Positions 13,093 to 19,088 of a stretch of 43,901 bases of DNA are shown piece after piece. Origin of the DNA: a virus; the IMG/VR virus record IMGVR_UViG_3300017987_000153, positions 1 through 43,901 of that record; one strand, given 5' to 3'. Position 1 is the first letter of the stretch. Every line of letters begins with the position of its first letter. The notes beneath the pieces were generated by a model that was not told the DNA's origin, ran no database searches, and worked only from the letters and a program-made list of their open reading frames with translations. A program made the position numbers and the translations under genes.

Positions 13093-13212
13093 CCAAATCA
13101 TTCGTGCTGACCGGGAGGGCATTGACCATCAAGCAGGGAACGGACGGATACAATGTGACAGACCCGCCCTGCATCTGTCACACTCCCGGTCAGCACAATT
13201 CAATCGTTAGGT
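13087..13212 (+). repeat. attC-like recombination-site candidate (long form)
   Basis: Begins GCATAAC (overlapping the stop codon of the preceding gene) and ends GTTAGGT, a perfect GTTRRRY core. TAAC pairs with GTTA. The next five bases (CAAAT/CAATC) do not pair. ATT pairs, one C bulges out on the 5' arm, then GTGCTGACCGGGAG and CTCCCGGTCAGCAC form a perfect 14-pair stem. The arm GTGCTGACC is shared with the element at 3552-3634. The inner part holds a further hairpin (TGTGACAGA/TCTGTCACA). Total 126 bases, within the known attC size range. Confidence 0.6.
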
Positions 13213-13222
13213 GGACATAGAT

Positions 13223-13411
13223 ATGGGAGAATCAAGAAAAATAGATTTTGGGTATCAATGCCCTGTCCGGGGATGCAAGCAAAAAAATAATCGAAGATTT
13301 AATTCCTTATCTGGGCTTCTTCAACATATGGAGTTGTTTCATCCTGGTGAAGCGGAAAAGCGTTTAAGGGCCAAAAAATCAAAACGGACAACAGGTAAAA
13401 ATTTGTGGTGA
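13223..13411 (+). CDS. C2H2-type zinc-finger protein
   Basis: A 62-residue protein. The finger YQCPVRGCKQKNNRRFNS, LSGLLQHMELFHPGE has the C-x4-C and H-x4-H spacing of C2H2 fingers, followed by a basic tail (KRLRAKKSKRTTGK). I start at the ATG at 13223 because AGGTGG lies upstream; the GTG at 13211 is part of that ribosome site. A single C2H2 finger plus a basic tail suggests nucleic-acid binding. The ribosome site itself is the R' core of the preceding attC-like element, as in integron cassettes. Confidence 0.6.
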   Translation: MGESRKIDFGYQCPVRGCKQKNNRRFNSLSGLLQHMELFHPGEAEKRLRAKKSKRTTGKNLW

Positions 13412-13417
13412 TAGCAG

Positions 13418-13469
13418 TTCCAGGAAGGTGGGTTTTACTCCTACCGTAATAGCTTCCAGGAAGGTGGGT
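13418..13469 (+). repeat. direct 16-base repeat
   Basis: TTCCAGGAAGGTGGGT occurs at 13418-13433 and again at 13454-13469. The second copy can fold with the following ACCCACC-type sequence (GGTGGGTGAAACGCCCACC). It lies between the zinc-finger gene and an attC-like element and has no gene. It may be part of the cassette spacer. Confidence 0.6.
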
Positions 13470-13487
13470 GAAACGCCCACCATCACC

Positions 13488-13572
13488 ACCTAACCAGCCG
13501 CTTGTCGCTGACCCGGCGAAGGATTTTCCGGGAAAGGACAACCGGGGCGGGCAGGACAGCTAATCGTTATAG
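13488..13572 (+). repeat. attC-like recombination-site candidate
   Basis: Begins ACCTAAC (a perfect RYYYAAC) and ends TCGTTATAG. TAAC pairs with GTTA, five bases do not pair (CAGCC/TAATC), then GCTTGTC pairs with GACAGC leaving one extra T on the 5' arm, and CCGG pairs inside. The arm includes GCTGACC, as in two other elements. The R' core is imperfect (GTTATAG). The ribosome site AGGAGG of the next gene follows at once. Confidence 0.55.
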
Positions 13573-13583
13573 GAGGGAACAAA

Positions 13584-13877
13584 ATGAATGATTATGAAAT
13601 CGGGTATAAAGGTTGCTACATCCAAGACCACAACTTTTCCTATGTTTGCACAATCCCAATTGAAACTGCGATTGCATGGGTAAAAACATCCTGCCCAGGG
13701 CATGACATGGGGTGCGGTATGGTTACAGGCCAACTAACTATTGACAAAAACACTGACACCGACGCTGATAAAAACGGGTGGCTCAATAAAATGTTTATTG
13801 TTGTATCGGAAAGTAATGGAAAATGGATTGCGCTTGCAAAATGGGATGACCGTTTTTTTGTCTATAAAGAAAGATAA
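13584..13877 (+). CDS. 97-residue hypothetical protein
   Basis: Begins MNDYEIGYKGCYIQDHNFSY and ends KWDDRFFVYKER. It has beta-rich ends (FIVVSESNGKWIALAKWDDR) and a central segment with cysteines (SCPGHDMGCGMV). Strong ribosome site AGGAGG. It lies between two attC-like elements, so gene plus downstream element would form one 'cassette'. No family recognised. Confidence 0.55.
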   Translation: MNDYEIGYKGCYIQDHNFSYVCTIPIETAIAWVKTSCPGHDMGCGMVTGQLTIDKNTDTDADKNGWLNKMFIVVSESNGKWIALAKWDDRFFVYKER

Positions 13878-13920
13878 CAAATAAATCCAGCGGATAAACC
13901 GCCGATTTAGGGCGTTCAAT
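13872..13920 (+). repeat. attC-like recombination-site candidate (short form)
   Basis: Begins GATAACAAAT, its TAA being the stop of the preceding gene, and ends GGGCGTTCAAT. AAC pairs with GTT, about four bases do not pair, then AAATCCAGCGG pairs with CCGCCGATTT leaving an extra C. The overall look (TAACAAAT...CCAGCGG...CCGCC...GGCGTT) is that of the compact attC sites of resistance cassettes. The L-box is nearly identical to the minus-strand element at 4300-4360. Confidence 0.6.
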
Positions 13921-13926
13921 TTTCAC

Positions 13927-14112
13927 ATGACCAAAAAACCAAAATGCAACTGCCATCAATGGGCTGAAATCGGGACATATTTTTGTCCGGTGCATGGATA
14001 TGAGAACCAATTTAGGAGAGGGGCTGTAAATAACCCCGCAACCCTGCACCCCACTAAGCACCACAAACAGGCTCGCTCAGAGGCCGAAAACGGGGTTATA
14101 ATTGAAAAGTAA
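13927..14112 (+). CDS. 61-residue zinc-binding hypothetical protein
   Basis: Begins MTKKPKCNCHQWAEIGTYFC and ends SEAENGVIIEK. CNCH followed by FCPVHGYE gives a plausible Cys/His metal site. The C-terminal half is basic and His-rich (LHPTKHHKQARSEAEN). It sits directly after an attC-like element with no classical ribosome site. Unknown function. Confidence 0.45.
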   Translation: MTKKPKCNCHQWAEIGTYFCPVHGYENQFRRGAVNNPATLHPTKHHKQARSEAENGVIIEK

Positions 14113-14142
14113 TGCTGTGACATGGGGAAAGGAGAAGGAATT

Positions 14143-14199
14143 ATGACCGACAAAGAAAAACAAACCCAAATAGAAAAATCCATGAAGGATTATTTTTAA
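14143..14199 (+). CDS. 18-residue peptide
   Basis: MTDKEKQTQIEKSMKDYF with an excellent ribosome site (AAAGGAGAAGGA). It is too short to judge by composition, but the ribosome site is among the best in this segment. The 89 bases after it contain no gene and a weakly folded GC-rich patch. Confidence 0.3.
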   Translation: MTDKEKQTQIEKSMKDYF

Positions 14200-14288
14200 A
14201 TCGGGGGGAATCGGGAAATAAAAACAAGCGGCCACACGAAAGCGTCTTGCGATGCAACCTTGCAGCTTACTTTTTCTTAGGAGTTAAT

Positions 14289-14669
14289 ATGGATACTAAA
14301 AAATATGCAGATTGGATTGACCAGAATGTTACAAAAACATACGGGAAGTGCGAGGAGTATACAGAGTTGATGGCGAAAGCATTCCCTGAGTTGACCCGTG
14401 TGAGAGGGCATTATCATTGCTTTGATTGGGGTAAACGTGAACATTGGTGGTTAGTAACTAAAGAAGGTCAAATCATTGATCCAACATCTGCTCAATTTCC
14501 GAGTAAAGGGCTTGGAAATTATGAACCGTGGATTGAAGGGACAAAAGAACCAACAGGAAAATGTATATATTGCGGTGGATACGCATATGATGGAAATATT
14601 TGGTGTTCTGATGAGTGTAAACAAAAACTTATCGCTTATCACAATTTCCAAGGTAAAATAAAATCATAG
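14289..14669 (+). CDS. conserved phage protein with C-terminal zinc ribbon
   Basis: A 126-residue protein from the ATG at 14289, preceded by TTAGGAG. The N-terminal domain has KCEEYTELMAKAFPELTRVR, HYHCFDWGKREHWWLVTKEG and IIDPTSAQFPSKGLGNYEP, a set of motifs I know from uncharacterised phage proteins; the Cys, His and Asp layout recalls a papain/transglutaminase-like fold, which is speculative. The last 35 residues contain CIYCGGYAYDGNIWCSDEC, a zinc finger. Confidence 0.6.
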   Translation: MDTKKYADWIDQNVTKTYGKCEEYTELMAKAFPELTRVRGHYHCFDWGKREHWWLVTKEGQIIDPTSAQFPSKGLGNYEPWIEGTKEPTGKCIYCGGYAYDGNIWCSDECKQKLIAYHNFQGKIKS

Positions 14670-14709
14670 TGCGCCTGATCGTGGGCGTTATCTGTCAGGG
14701 GGGAGTAAG

Positions 14710-14892
14710 ATGGAAAGATGTATTTTTTGCGGTAGCAAAAACTTGGGACCGATTGAACATGACGTTGTGTCCGAGGGTGAAGACCCACAATATTACACAC
14801 TTGAAGACATTTACTATAGAAAGTGCCTTGATTGTGGCGAACTAACAGATAGCAATGCTACTCCAAGGGATGCAAAAAGGCCGCACCCCTGA
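14710..14892 (+). CDS. 60-residue zinc-ribbon protein
   Basis: MERCIFCGSKNLGPIEHD, then YYRKCLDCGELTDSN: two CxxC knuckles about 35 residues apart, a small zinc ribbon. It is the last rightward gene before the convergent late operon. The stop lies in CCCC-TGATGC-GGGG, a short hairpin followed by CGTTAAG. The preceding gap has the motif GGGCGTTATCTGTCAGG, nearly identical to one at 4291-4310 on the other strand. Confidence 0.55.
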   Translation: MERCIFCGSKNLGPIEHDVVSEGEDPQYYTLEDIYYRKCLDCGELTDSNATPRDAKRPHP

Positions 14893-14947
14893 TGCGGGGC
14901 GTTAAGAACTCGTCTTAAAAATTCCCTTTGTGTTAAAAAACTTAACG

Positions 14948-15217
14948 CTAATCCCACCCCTCGCCCTCTTTAATCACCCAGGCGTTCTGCACAGCGGACA
15001 TAGCAGCACCAATCGCCGCTTTTGGTGCCTGGCGCTTAACTTGATCGACCGCAAAGTCAAATTTTTCCTTCCCGGTCCCGCCATTTTTTTCAGCCGCTAC
15101 AACAGCGTTAAGCGCAATTGGCAATAATACATCAACGCTCATTTTAAGGATGGCTTTGATTAGCCGGATAATATCAGGTTTAATTTTTGTGAAAATCATT
15201 TTGATTTTTTGCCACAT
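14948..15217 (-). CDS. LLH-type (superfamily 6) holin-like protein
   Basis: An 89-residue protein. A basic N-terminus (KIKMIFTKIKPDIIRLIK) is followed by one hydrophobic segment (MSVDVLLPIALNAVVAAEK) and the pattern NGGTGKEKFDFAVDQV typical of LL-H holins. It is the last gene of the late operon. Holins permeabilise the inner membrane to trigger lysis. Ribosome site AAAAAGGAG. A second possible holin-like protein is at 18464-18763, so which one sets lysis timing cannot be decided. Confidence 0.6.
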   Translation of the reverse strand: MWQKIKMIFTKIKPDIIRLIKAILKMSVDVLLPIALNAVVAAEKNGGTGKEKFDFAVDQVKRQAPKAAIGAAMSAVQNAWVIKEGEGWD

Positions 15218-15329
15218 TATCAGTCTCCTTTTTTCTTTTTCTGCGTTTAATTTTCTTAATCCAGTTATAAATAATATCAGTTGTACCCGATATTTTAAAG
15301 CACCAATTGTCTTTACTTGGCAGTTGCAT
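15180..15329 (-). CDS. possible 49-residue basic protein overlapping the holin start
   Basis: Begins MQLPSKDNWCFKISGTTD and continues IIYNWIKKIKRRKRKK. It starts inside the last codons of the upstream gene and ends inside the holin gene. It would fill the 95-base gap, but it overlaps the holin ribosome site and has no ribosome site of its own, so it may be a chance frame. Confidence 0.25.
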   Translation of the reverse strand: MQLPSKDNWCFKISGTTDIIYNWIKKIKRRKRKKETDNVAKNQNDFHKN

Positions 15330-15495
15330 TACACCGAGCTTCTTGCGTTATTTCAACAGCTGTTTTATTATTTTTAATTCTTTCTTTTTTGTCCGCACGC
15401 TTTTTTTTACATTCAGAGCACATACACATAGAGCCGCCACCGATATAACCTTTTTTGCCTGTCTCATTAAAATGCTGATAATTAATCCAGACCAT
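15313..15495 (-). CDS. 60-residue Cys-rich hypothetical protein
   Basis: MVWINYQHFNETGKKGYIGG, then MCMCSECKKKRADKKERIKN. The CxCxxC knuckle followed by a Lys/Arg-rich helix suggests a small metal- or nucleic-acid-binding protein. An internal ATG at the MCMC segment is possible. Lies between the HNH/AP2 gene and the holin. No family recognised. Confidence 0.45.
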   Translation of the reverse strand: MVWINYQHFNETGKKGYIGGGSMCMCSECKKKRADKKERIKNNKTAVEITQEARCNATAK

Positions 15496-15518
15496 TTTTT
15501 AAGCTCCCGATAAAAAAT

Positions 15519-16061
15519 TTATAAAGCATTATGCTCTTTCAAATATTGATAAGCAGATGAAGTTGTATTACAATTTGGGAATCCATGTTCAACTTCTGCT
15601 CTCCACCGGGCTTTTACGGCATTGATAAATTTTTTATAATAGCCTAGGTTAATTCCTTTATAATAGACTGTTATTTTAGAATGCCATTTTTTTTGATTTT
15701 TACACCAACATATTCCAGTAACCCCGGTTATATTTGTCTTTATTATCGGTTTATTTCTATTATTGCATTGATTTGTTACATGTCTTAAATTAGAAAACTT
15801 ATTGTTGTAACGAATACCATCTATGTGATCAATTTGATGCTCTGGAAAATAACCTTCCATATACAACCATGCAAGTCGGTGTCCATAATAATATTTGCGA
15901 TTAATTCCGATTAAAAGGTATCCCTGTGGAGAAATATATCCTGCGGCACTCCCTTTTTTTATTCTCCAACCGTATGGATTTTTCCAGATAAAAACACCAG
16001 TTTCTGGGTCATAATGTAATAATTTTTTTAATTGTTCTTGGGTGAGTTTTTCTTTTGGCAT
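15519..16061 (-). CDS. HNH homing endonuclease with AP2-type DNA-binding domain
   Basis: A 180-residue protein from the ATG at 16061, chosen for its AGGAGA site; the frame open to 16172 has no support. The N-terminal NUMOD-like segment is LLHYDPETGVFIWKNPYG. The HNH core is YYGHRLAWLYMEGYFPEHQI, DHIDGIRYNNKFSNLRHVT with QCNNRNK. A C-terminal AP2-like fold (GVTGICWCKNQKKWHSKITV, LGYYKKFINAVKARWRAEVE) completes a free-standing homing endonuclease. Such genes insert between phage genes without benefit to lysis. It splits the distal lysis genes from the holin. Confidence 0.8.
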   Translation of the reverse strand: MPKEKLTQEQLKKLLHYDPETGVFIWKNPYGWRIKKGSAAGYISPQGYLLIGINRKYYYGHRLAWLYMEGYFPEHQIDHIDGIRYNNKFSNLRHVTNQCNNRNKPIIKTNITGVTGICWCKNQKKWHSKITVYYKGINLGYYKKFINAVKARWRAEVEHGFPNCNTTSSAYQYLKEHNAL

Positions 16062-16175
16062 GATAAAATCTCCTGTAATTTTATCCTGATGGTTTATATG
16101 CGGAAGCCGATCAGGAAGTCGGTTTTCGGGGGCGACCCTATCCGCATTTATGATTAGATTTGATAATAACATTAT

Positions 16176-16691
16176 TTATTTTATTGTGTCAATAAAACAA
16201 TACTTATCCGTTTCCAGTTCCGTATCCCCGCAATCCGGGCAAGGTACCGGCTCAGGACAGTCACCGGCAACCTCAACGATTTTTTCAATTTCGACTTTCT
16301 GAATCACCGGCACTTCGACAATTTTTTCAACTTCCTGAATCACCGGGATCTCAACAACCACCTCTTTTTCAATGATTTCCGGCAGGCAGTCCGGGCAACA
16401 GGAATCGCAAGCGGGGCATTCAATGGATTCCGACAACGCCGTAACTGTTACTTTTTTACCAACATATCCCTCAAGCGACAGTGTTGTCGGATTTTTAAAT
16501 ATGTTTTTATCTTCAATCCCTTTTACTTGTTCATCCCCTTCAACAATCCAACCTGTGAAAATATGTCCAGGCTTAAGGAAAACTCCTAATCGATATTCAA
16601 TGTATTTTTTACAGGAATCTTCCCACGGAAAATGATAAATTGTTTCTGTGATTGGCTTGGTGCCGTCAGGATCTTCTTTCCAAATTTGCAA
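16176..16691 (-). CDS. Cys-rich protein with repeated EKIVEVP-type segments
   Basis: A 171-residue protein. Residues 1-95 are globular and beta-rich. Then a cluster CPACDSCCPDCLP, a charged valine-rich stretch with repeats (EKEVVVEIPVIQEVEKIVEV, PVIQKVEIEKIVEVAGDCP) and a second Cys cluster (CPEPVPCPDCGDTELETDKY). The EK-VE-VP repeats resemble stalk or spacer regions of surface-linked proteins. There is no signal peptide. Role unknown; it might be virion- or envelope-associated. Confidence 0.5.
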   Translation of the reverse strand: MQIWKEDPDGTKPITETIYHFPWEDSCKKYIEYRLGVFLKPGHIFTGWIVEGDEQVKGIEDKNIFKNPTTLSLEGYVGKKVTVTALSESIECPACDSCCPDCLPEIIEKEVVVEIPVIQEVEKIVEVPVIQKVEIEKIVEVAGDCPEPVPCPDCGDTELETDKYCFIDTIK

Positions 16692-16739
16692 AGCACTAAT
16701 TCCCTCAGTTGCCTCTACACGAAAGGCGGGGTCAGACGG

Positions 16740-16844
16740 TCACTTAGACCACGCAGAATCAATATTCCACATCGACCAGAACATATAACCAACAACCACG
16801 GCAATTAATAATAAGATTATTTTTTCAGGTTTTGTGAGTTTCAT
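16740..16844 (-). CDS. 34-residue single-span membrane protein
   Basis: MKLTKPEKIILLLIAVVVGY, then MFWSMWNIDSAWSK. One clear membrane helix with a short basic cytoplasmic end. The ATG overlaps the stop of the upstream gene as TAATG. It belongs to a chain of tiny coupled membrane genes that may include spanin or antiholin functions, but none has diagnostic features. Confidence 0.55.
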   Translation of the reverse strand: MKLTKPEKIILLLIAVVVGYMFWSMWNIDSAWSK

Positions 16845-17131
16845 TAAAAATCCTCCTTTGACCCCAAAAGGCACAACCCGTTTCTTCCGCCGGCAATAAA
16901 CTGAAATTTGATCGCAGTATATCCATGTCGTTTCAATGCTCGATACCAATGATTCCGGGCTTGTATTATTTTCTTCCCGGTATTGTACCCCAGGCAAACG
17001 CCGATAATGCCATACGGAAAATCAATTAATTCCCATGCTATCGGAAGGTCATCGGCAACGCTGGATTTGACACGTTTTTTATTTAAAATCACGACTCTTG
17101 GATAGCCCATTTCCGGCCAGCTATCTTTCAT
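16844..17131 (-). CDS. 95-residue protein, possibly transglutaminase/C39-like
   Basis: MKDSWPEMGYPRVVILNKKR, then DLPIAWELIDFPYGIIGVCL and NHWYRALKRHGYTAIKFQFI. The H-W pair and Cys give a weak similarity to small phage proteins in lysis modules. No definite family. Starts one base after the previous stop and runs into the next gene with a TAATG overlap, so it is part of the coupled lysis-region chain. Confidence 0.5.
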   Translation of the reverse strand: MKDSWPEMGYPRVVILNKKRVKSSVADDLPIAWELIDFPYGIIGVCLGYNTGKKIIQARNHWYRALKRHGYTAIKFQFIAGGRNGLCLLGSKEDF

Positions 17132-17132
17132 T

Positions 17133-17363
17133 TCATCCCCTTATCGGCGGATATATTTTATTAACTTTCTGTTCTTCTTCTGTATTAATTGCCGACTTCA
17201 AATCTTTATCGAACCCCGAAACATATTGATCCCCCTTCTTTTCCTTCTCACGCAATTTTTTTATTGCGTGCTTCTGGATTCGCTTTATCTTTTGCTTTTT
17301 CAATAGCCGGTCAATCCAGCCGCCGTATGATATTGTTATCTTCTTTTCAAAAAGCGCCATCAT
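17133..17363 (-). CDS. 76-residue basic hypothetical protein
   Basis: MMALFEKKITISYGGWIDRL followed by a very basic helix (LKKQKIKRIQKHAIKKLREK) and a polar tail ending NKIYPPIRG. There is no membrane segment. The ATG overlaps the upstream stop (ATGA). It could be a cytoplasmic partner of the small membrane proteins around it. No family recognised. Confidence 0.5.
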   Translation of the reverse strand: MMALFEKKITISYGGWIDRLLKKQKIKRIQKHAIKKLREKEKKGDQYVSGFDKDLKSAINTEEEQKVNKIYPPIRG

Positions 17364-17473
17364 TTCTTCCCCAAAAATTTATTGATAAAATATAATGCTG
17401 TCGCCGCTGTGATTGCTACGCCCAGATGAAAGAAAAAAACAGTTGTATCTTTTATGTATAAACAAAATTTCAT
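17360..17473 (-). CDS. 37-residue membrane protein
   Basis: MKFCLYIKDTTVFFFHLGVA, then ITAATALYFINKFLGKK. One membrane helix. Its start overlaps the upstream gene's stop and its stop overlaps the downstream start, both as ATGA. Part of the tiny-gene chain near lysis genes. Confidence 0.5.
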   Translation of the reverse strand: MKFCLYIKDTTVFFFHLGVAITAATALYFINKFLGKK

Positions 17474-17562
17474 ATCACCATCACCGCAAGCATGGTCACC
17501 GGCACCCAAAAGGCGGCGGCGTATAAAATTTTCCAGAGCGTGTCTTTTGTTTTGTCGTTCAC
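17470..17562 (-). CDS. 30-residue membrane protein, GTG start
   Basis: MNDKTKDTLWKILYAAAFWV, then PVTMLAVMVI. A GTG start at 17562 lies right at the previous stop and uses its GGGGGG as ribosome site. The C-terminal half is a membrane segment. Ends in an ATGA overlap with the next gene. Confidence 0.5.
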   Translation of the reverse strand: MNDKTKDTLWKILYAAAFWVPVTMLAVMVI

Positions 17563-17667
17563 TTATTGCCCCCCAATCCGTTTGTTGCTCACTTTTTTGA
17601 AAATCTGATCCACAATGGCCCTGTAATAATGATATTTAAAAAGCAAGTATCTGTAATATTTTTTCAC
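17563..17667 (-). CDS. 34-residue basic peptide, GTG start
   Basis: MKKYYRYLLFKYHYYRAIVD, then QIFKKVSNKRIGGQ. Very rich in Tyr and Lys, without a membrane segment. GGAG lies nine bases before the GTG. Its stop abuts the next GTG start. Real existence is supported mainly by the tight chain of starts and stops. Confidence 0.4.
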   Translation of the reverse strand: MKKYYRYLLFKYHYYRAIVDQIFKKVSNKRIGGQ

Positions 17668-17668
17668 C

Positions 17669-17869
17669 TCACGCTCCCAACAAAAACTTAATTCCATCCT
17701 TTGCATAACATATCATAGACAGAATAATTAGGATGAAGACTATGTTTGAAAATCCAAATAGCATCCACATCAACACCGGATGTTTTGGACATCTTTTTTT
17801 GGTCTCGTCATACGTCCAGAGGATGAAATTAAAAGGCGCTTTGAATATAGCGATTATTTTTTTCATCAT
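17669..17869 (-). CDS. 66-residue membrane protein
   Basis: MMKKIIAIFKAPFNFILWTY, then a loop KKRCPKHP and a strong membrane helix VLMWMLFGFSNIVFILIILS. I start at the ATG at 17869 because it overlaps the upstream stop (ATGA); the frame is open to 17899 but that part lies inside the previous gene. A holin- or pinholin-like role is possible given the neighbours. No diagnostic motif. Confidence 0.55.
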   Translation of the reverse strand: MMKKIIAIFKAPFNFILWTYDETKKRCPKHPVLMWMLFGFSNIVFILIILSMICYAKDGIKFLLGA

Positions 17870-18027
17870 GGAAGTCTCCGGCGAATCATGTCTTTCCATG
17901 AAAATCGAATTTTACCATACCTGTGATACATTTCAATCTGTTCCAATCCGCATCTTGAACAAAATCTACGGCCCCACTCAATTTTTCCCCATTTATGACC
18001 GACAAAAGCGCAGAAACGTATTTTCAT
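17866..18027 (-). CDS. 53-residue zinc-finger-like protein
   Basis: MKIRFCAFVGHKWGKIEWGR, then RFCSRCGLEQIEMYHRYGKI. A C..H..C..C pattern (FCAFVGHKW and FCSRCG) matches a small zinc knuckle seen in phage proteins. The ATG overlaps the stop of the endolysin gene (ATGA) and its own stop overlaps the next start. Confidence 0.55.
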   Translation of the reverse strand: MKIRFCAFVGHKWGKIEWGRRFCSRCGLEQIEMYHRYGKIRFSWKDMIRRRLP

Positions 18028-18467
18028 ATCACCCGTATCCCTTCCAGTTTCTTATTATGATTCCCAACTGAATAATGAAACCATGGCACATCTTCTTCGA
18101 TAACCGTAATATATTTATACGGTGTTTCGTGCGGGTGCTGTAAACAATCCCATCGTATTGCGTCTGCCGTTGTGTCAATGGGCATCGGGTCAAAAGCTCT
18201 AAAAAATTTATGGTCTGATAACTTCGCACCAACATGGCAATAAAACGGTCGATACCCACGATATTGATTTGCGTCCGGGTCACCCTTTCGCCAATACCAA
18301 TCATTTCCAATCATCCGGCCATGCTTTGCCCTTAATTCATCAGCCGTCCAGAGCAGTTCATAGGGAAATAATCGCCATAATTTTTCACCATGCACCGGAT
18401 ACCATTGTTCATAGAAAGACTTTGGTAAAAACTCGTATAACTCAAAATGTTGGGGCTTGAAGGTCAT
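18024..18467 (-). CDS. M15-like peptidase, probable endolysin
   Basis: A 147-residue protein. It resembles phage D-Ala-D-Ala/L-Ala-D-Glu peptidases of family M15: LSDHKFFRAFDPMP aligns with the SxHxxGxAxD motif (His and Asp metal ligands present, the usual Gly replaced by Phe), and PWFHYSVGN aligns with the final WxH motif carrying the third ligand. LKSFYEQW-like N-terminal features and DELRAKHGRMI are also typical. It lies between a membrane protein gene (overlap ATGA) and the small lysis-region genes. It probably cuts peptidoglycan cross-links during lysis. Catalytic competence needs testing. Confidence 0.6.
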   Translation of the reverse strand: MTFKPQHFELYEFLPKSFYEQWYPVHGEKLWRLFPYELLWTADELRAKHGRMIGNDWYWRKGDPDANQYRGYRPFYCHVGAKLSDHKFFRAFDPMPIDTTADAIRWDCLQHPHETPYKYITVIEEDVPWFHYSVGNHNKKLEGIRVI

Positions 18468-18763
18468 TTGTAATCAACCCTTATTTTATCCTCACATCCA
18501 ACATGATTGGCGATAATTTCGATATTCTTATCAATCCTGTGAAACAATCGACTATTTTCAAGCGTGTTGGCCCTGACATTAGATATCTGAGTTGTTGCCA
18601 CCATGAACAAAATCAAACCCATTGCAGCCAAGCCACCAATTACAAAAACAAAAACGGGCCAGCCGATTTTCTTTTTAAGCTCATCTGAATTTGTGATTGA
18701 GATGGTTTTCGCTGCTTTAGCACATTGTTCAACTGCTTCGTGGTGCTTACAAACTTCATTCAT
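18464..18763 (-). CDS. XhlA/holin-like single-span membrane protein
   Basis: A 99-residue protein from the ATG at 18763 (the GTG nine bases upstream is part of the ribosome site). The order is a cytoplasmic helix with Cys/His (EVCKHHEAVEQCAKAAKTIS), a membrane helix (GWPVFVFVIGGLAAMGLILF) and an outer coiled-coil-like part (NSRLFHRIDKNIEIIANHVG). Coupled by ATGA to the M15-like peptidase gene. The neighbour and topology support a lysis-accessory role. Confidence 0.55.
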   Translation of the reverse strand: MNEVCKHHEAVEQCAKAAKTISITNSDELKKKIGWPVFVFVIGGLAAMGLILFMVATTQISNVRANTLENSRLFHRIDKNIEIIANHVGCEDKIRVDYK

Positions 18764-18857
18764 GCTTACCACCCTGTCAAGTCAGCTATAAATTGTTCCT
18801 GCTTGGAAGTCATCTTCAAGGCCCTTTTCTATGCGTATCTACCGCCATGTTTGTTGA

Positions 18858-19088
18858 TTACTTTTCATCGTATTCCCCGTCAAACATACCTGCATCCTGA
18901 CATAAAACATACAGCATATAGTCTTTTTCAGAAGTTGAAAGCTGCTTGAACGTTTTTTCCTTATGCTTTTCTTTTTCTATTTTCACCTTAACTTTAACCT
19001 GATCAACTGCCGGGGTTATCTTTTTCGCAATCACAGGCATTGAAGCAAGCAAAAAACCACAGACAAACGCTATTATTATTTTTCTCAT
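18858..19088 (-). CDS. 76-residue secreted or membrane-anchored charged protein
   Basis: MRKIIIAFVCGFLLASMPVI is a signal peptide or membrane anchor, followed by KKITPAVDQVKVKVKIEKEK and a mixed C-terminus. The gene starts in an ATGA overlap with the upstream secreted protein gene. The charged periplasmic segment would suit an inner-membrane spanin, but the sequence does not prove it. On the minus strand, bases 18764-18857 hold nothing recognisable. Confidence 0.5.
   Translation of the reverse strand: MRKIIIAFVCGFLLASMPVIAKKITPAVDQVKVKVKIEKEKHKEKTFKQLSTSEKDYMLYVLCQDAGMFDGEYDEK

Noticed and set aside
13418-13469. Short repeats taken as a CRISPR array or an insertion sequence
   Set aside because: Only two copies and no transposase, terminal inverted repeat or spacer series. 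No CRISPR or IS structure was found anywhere in the window.
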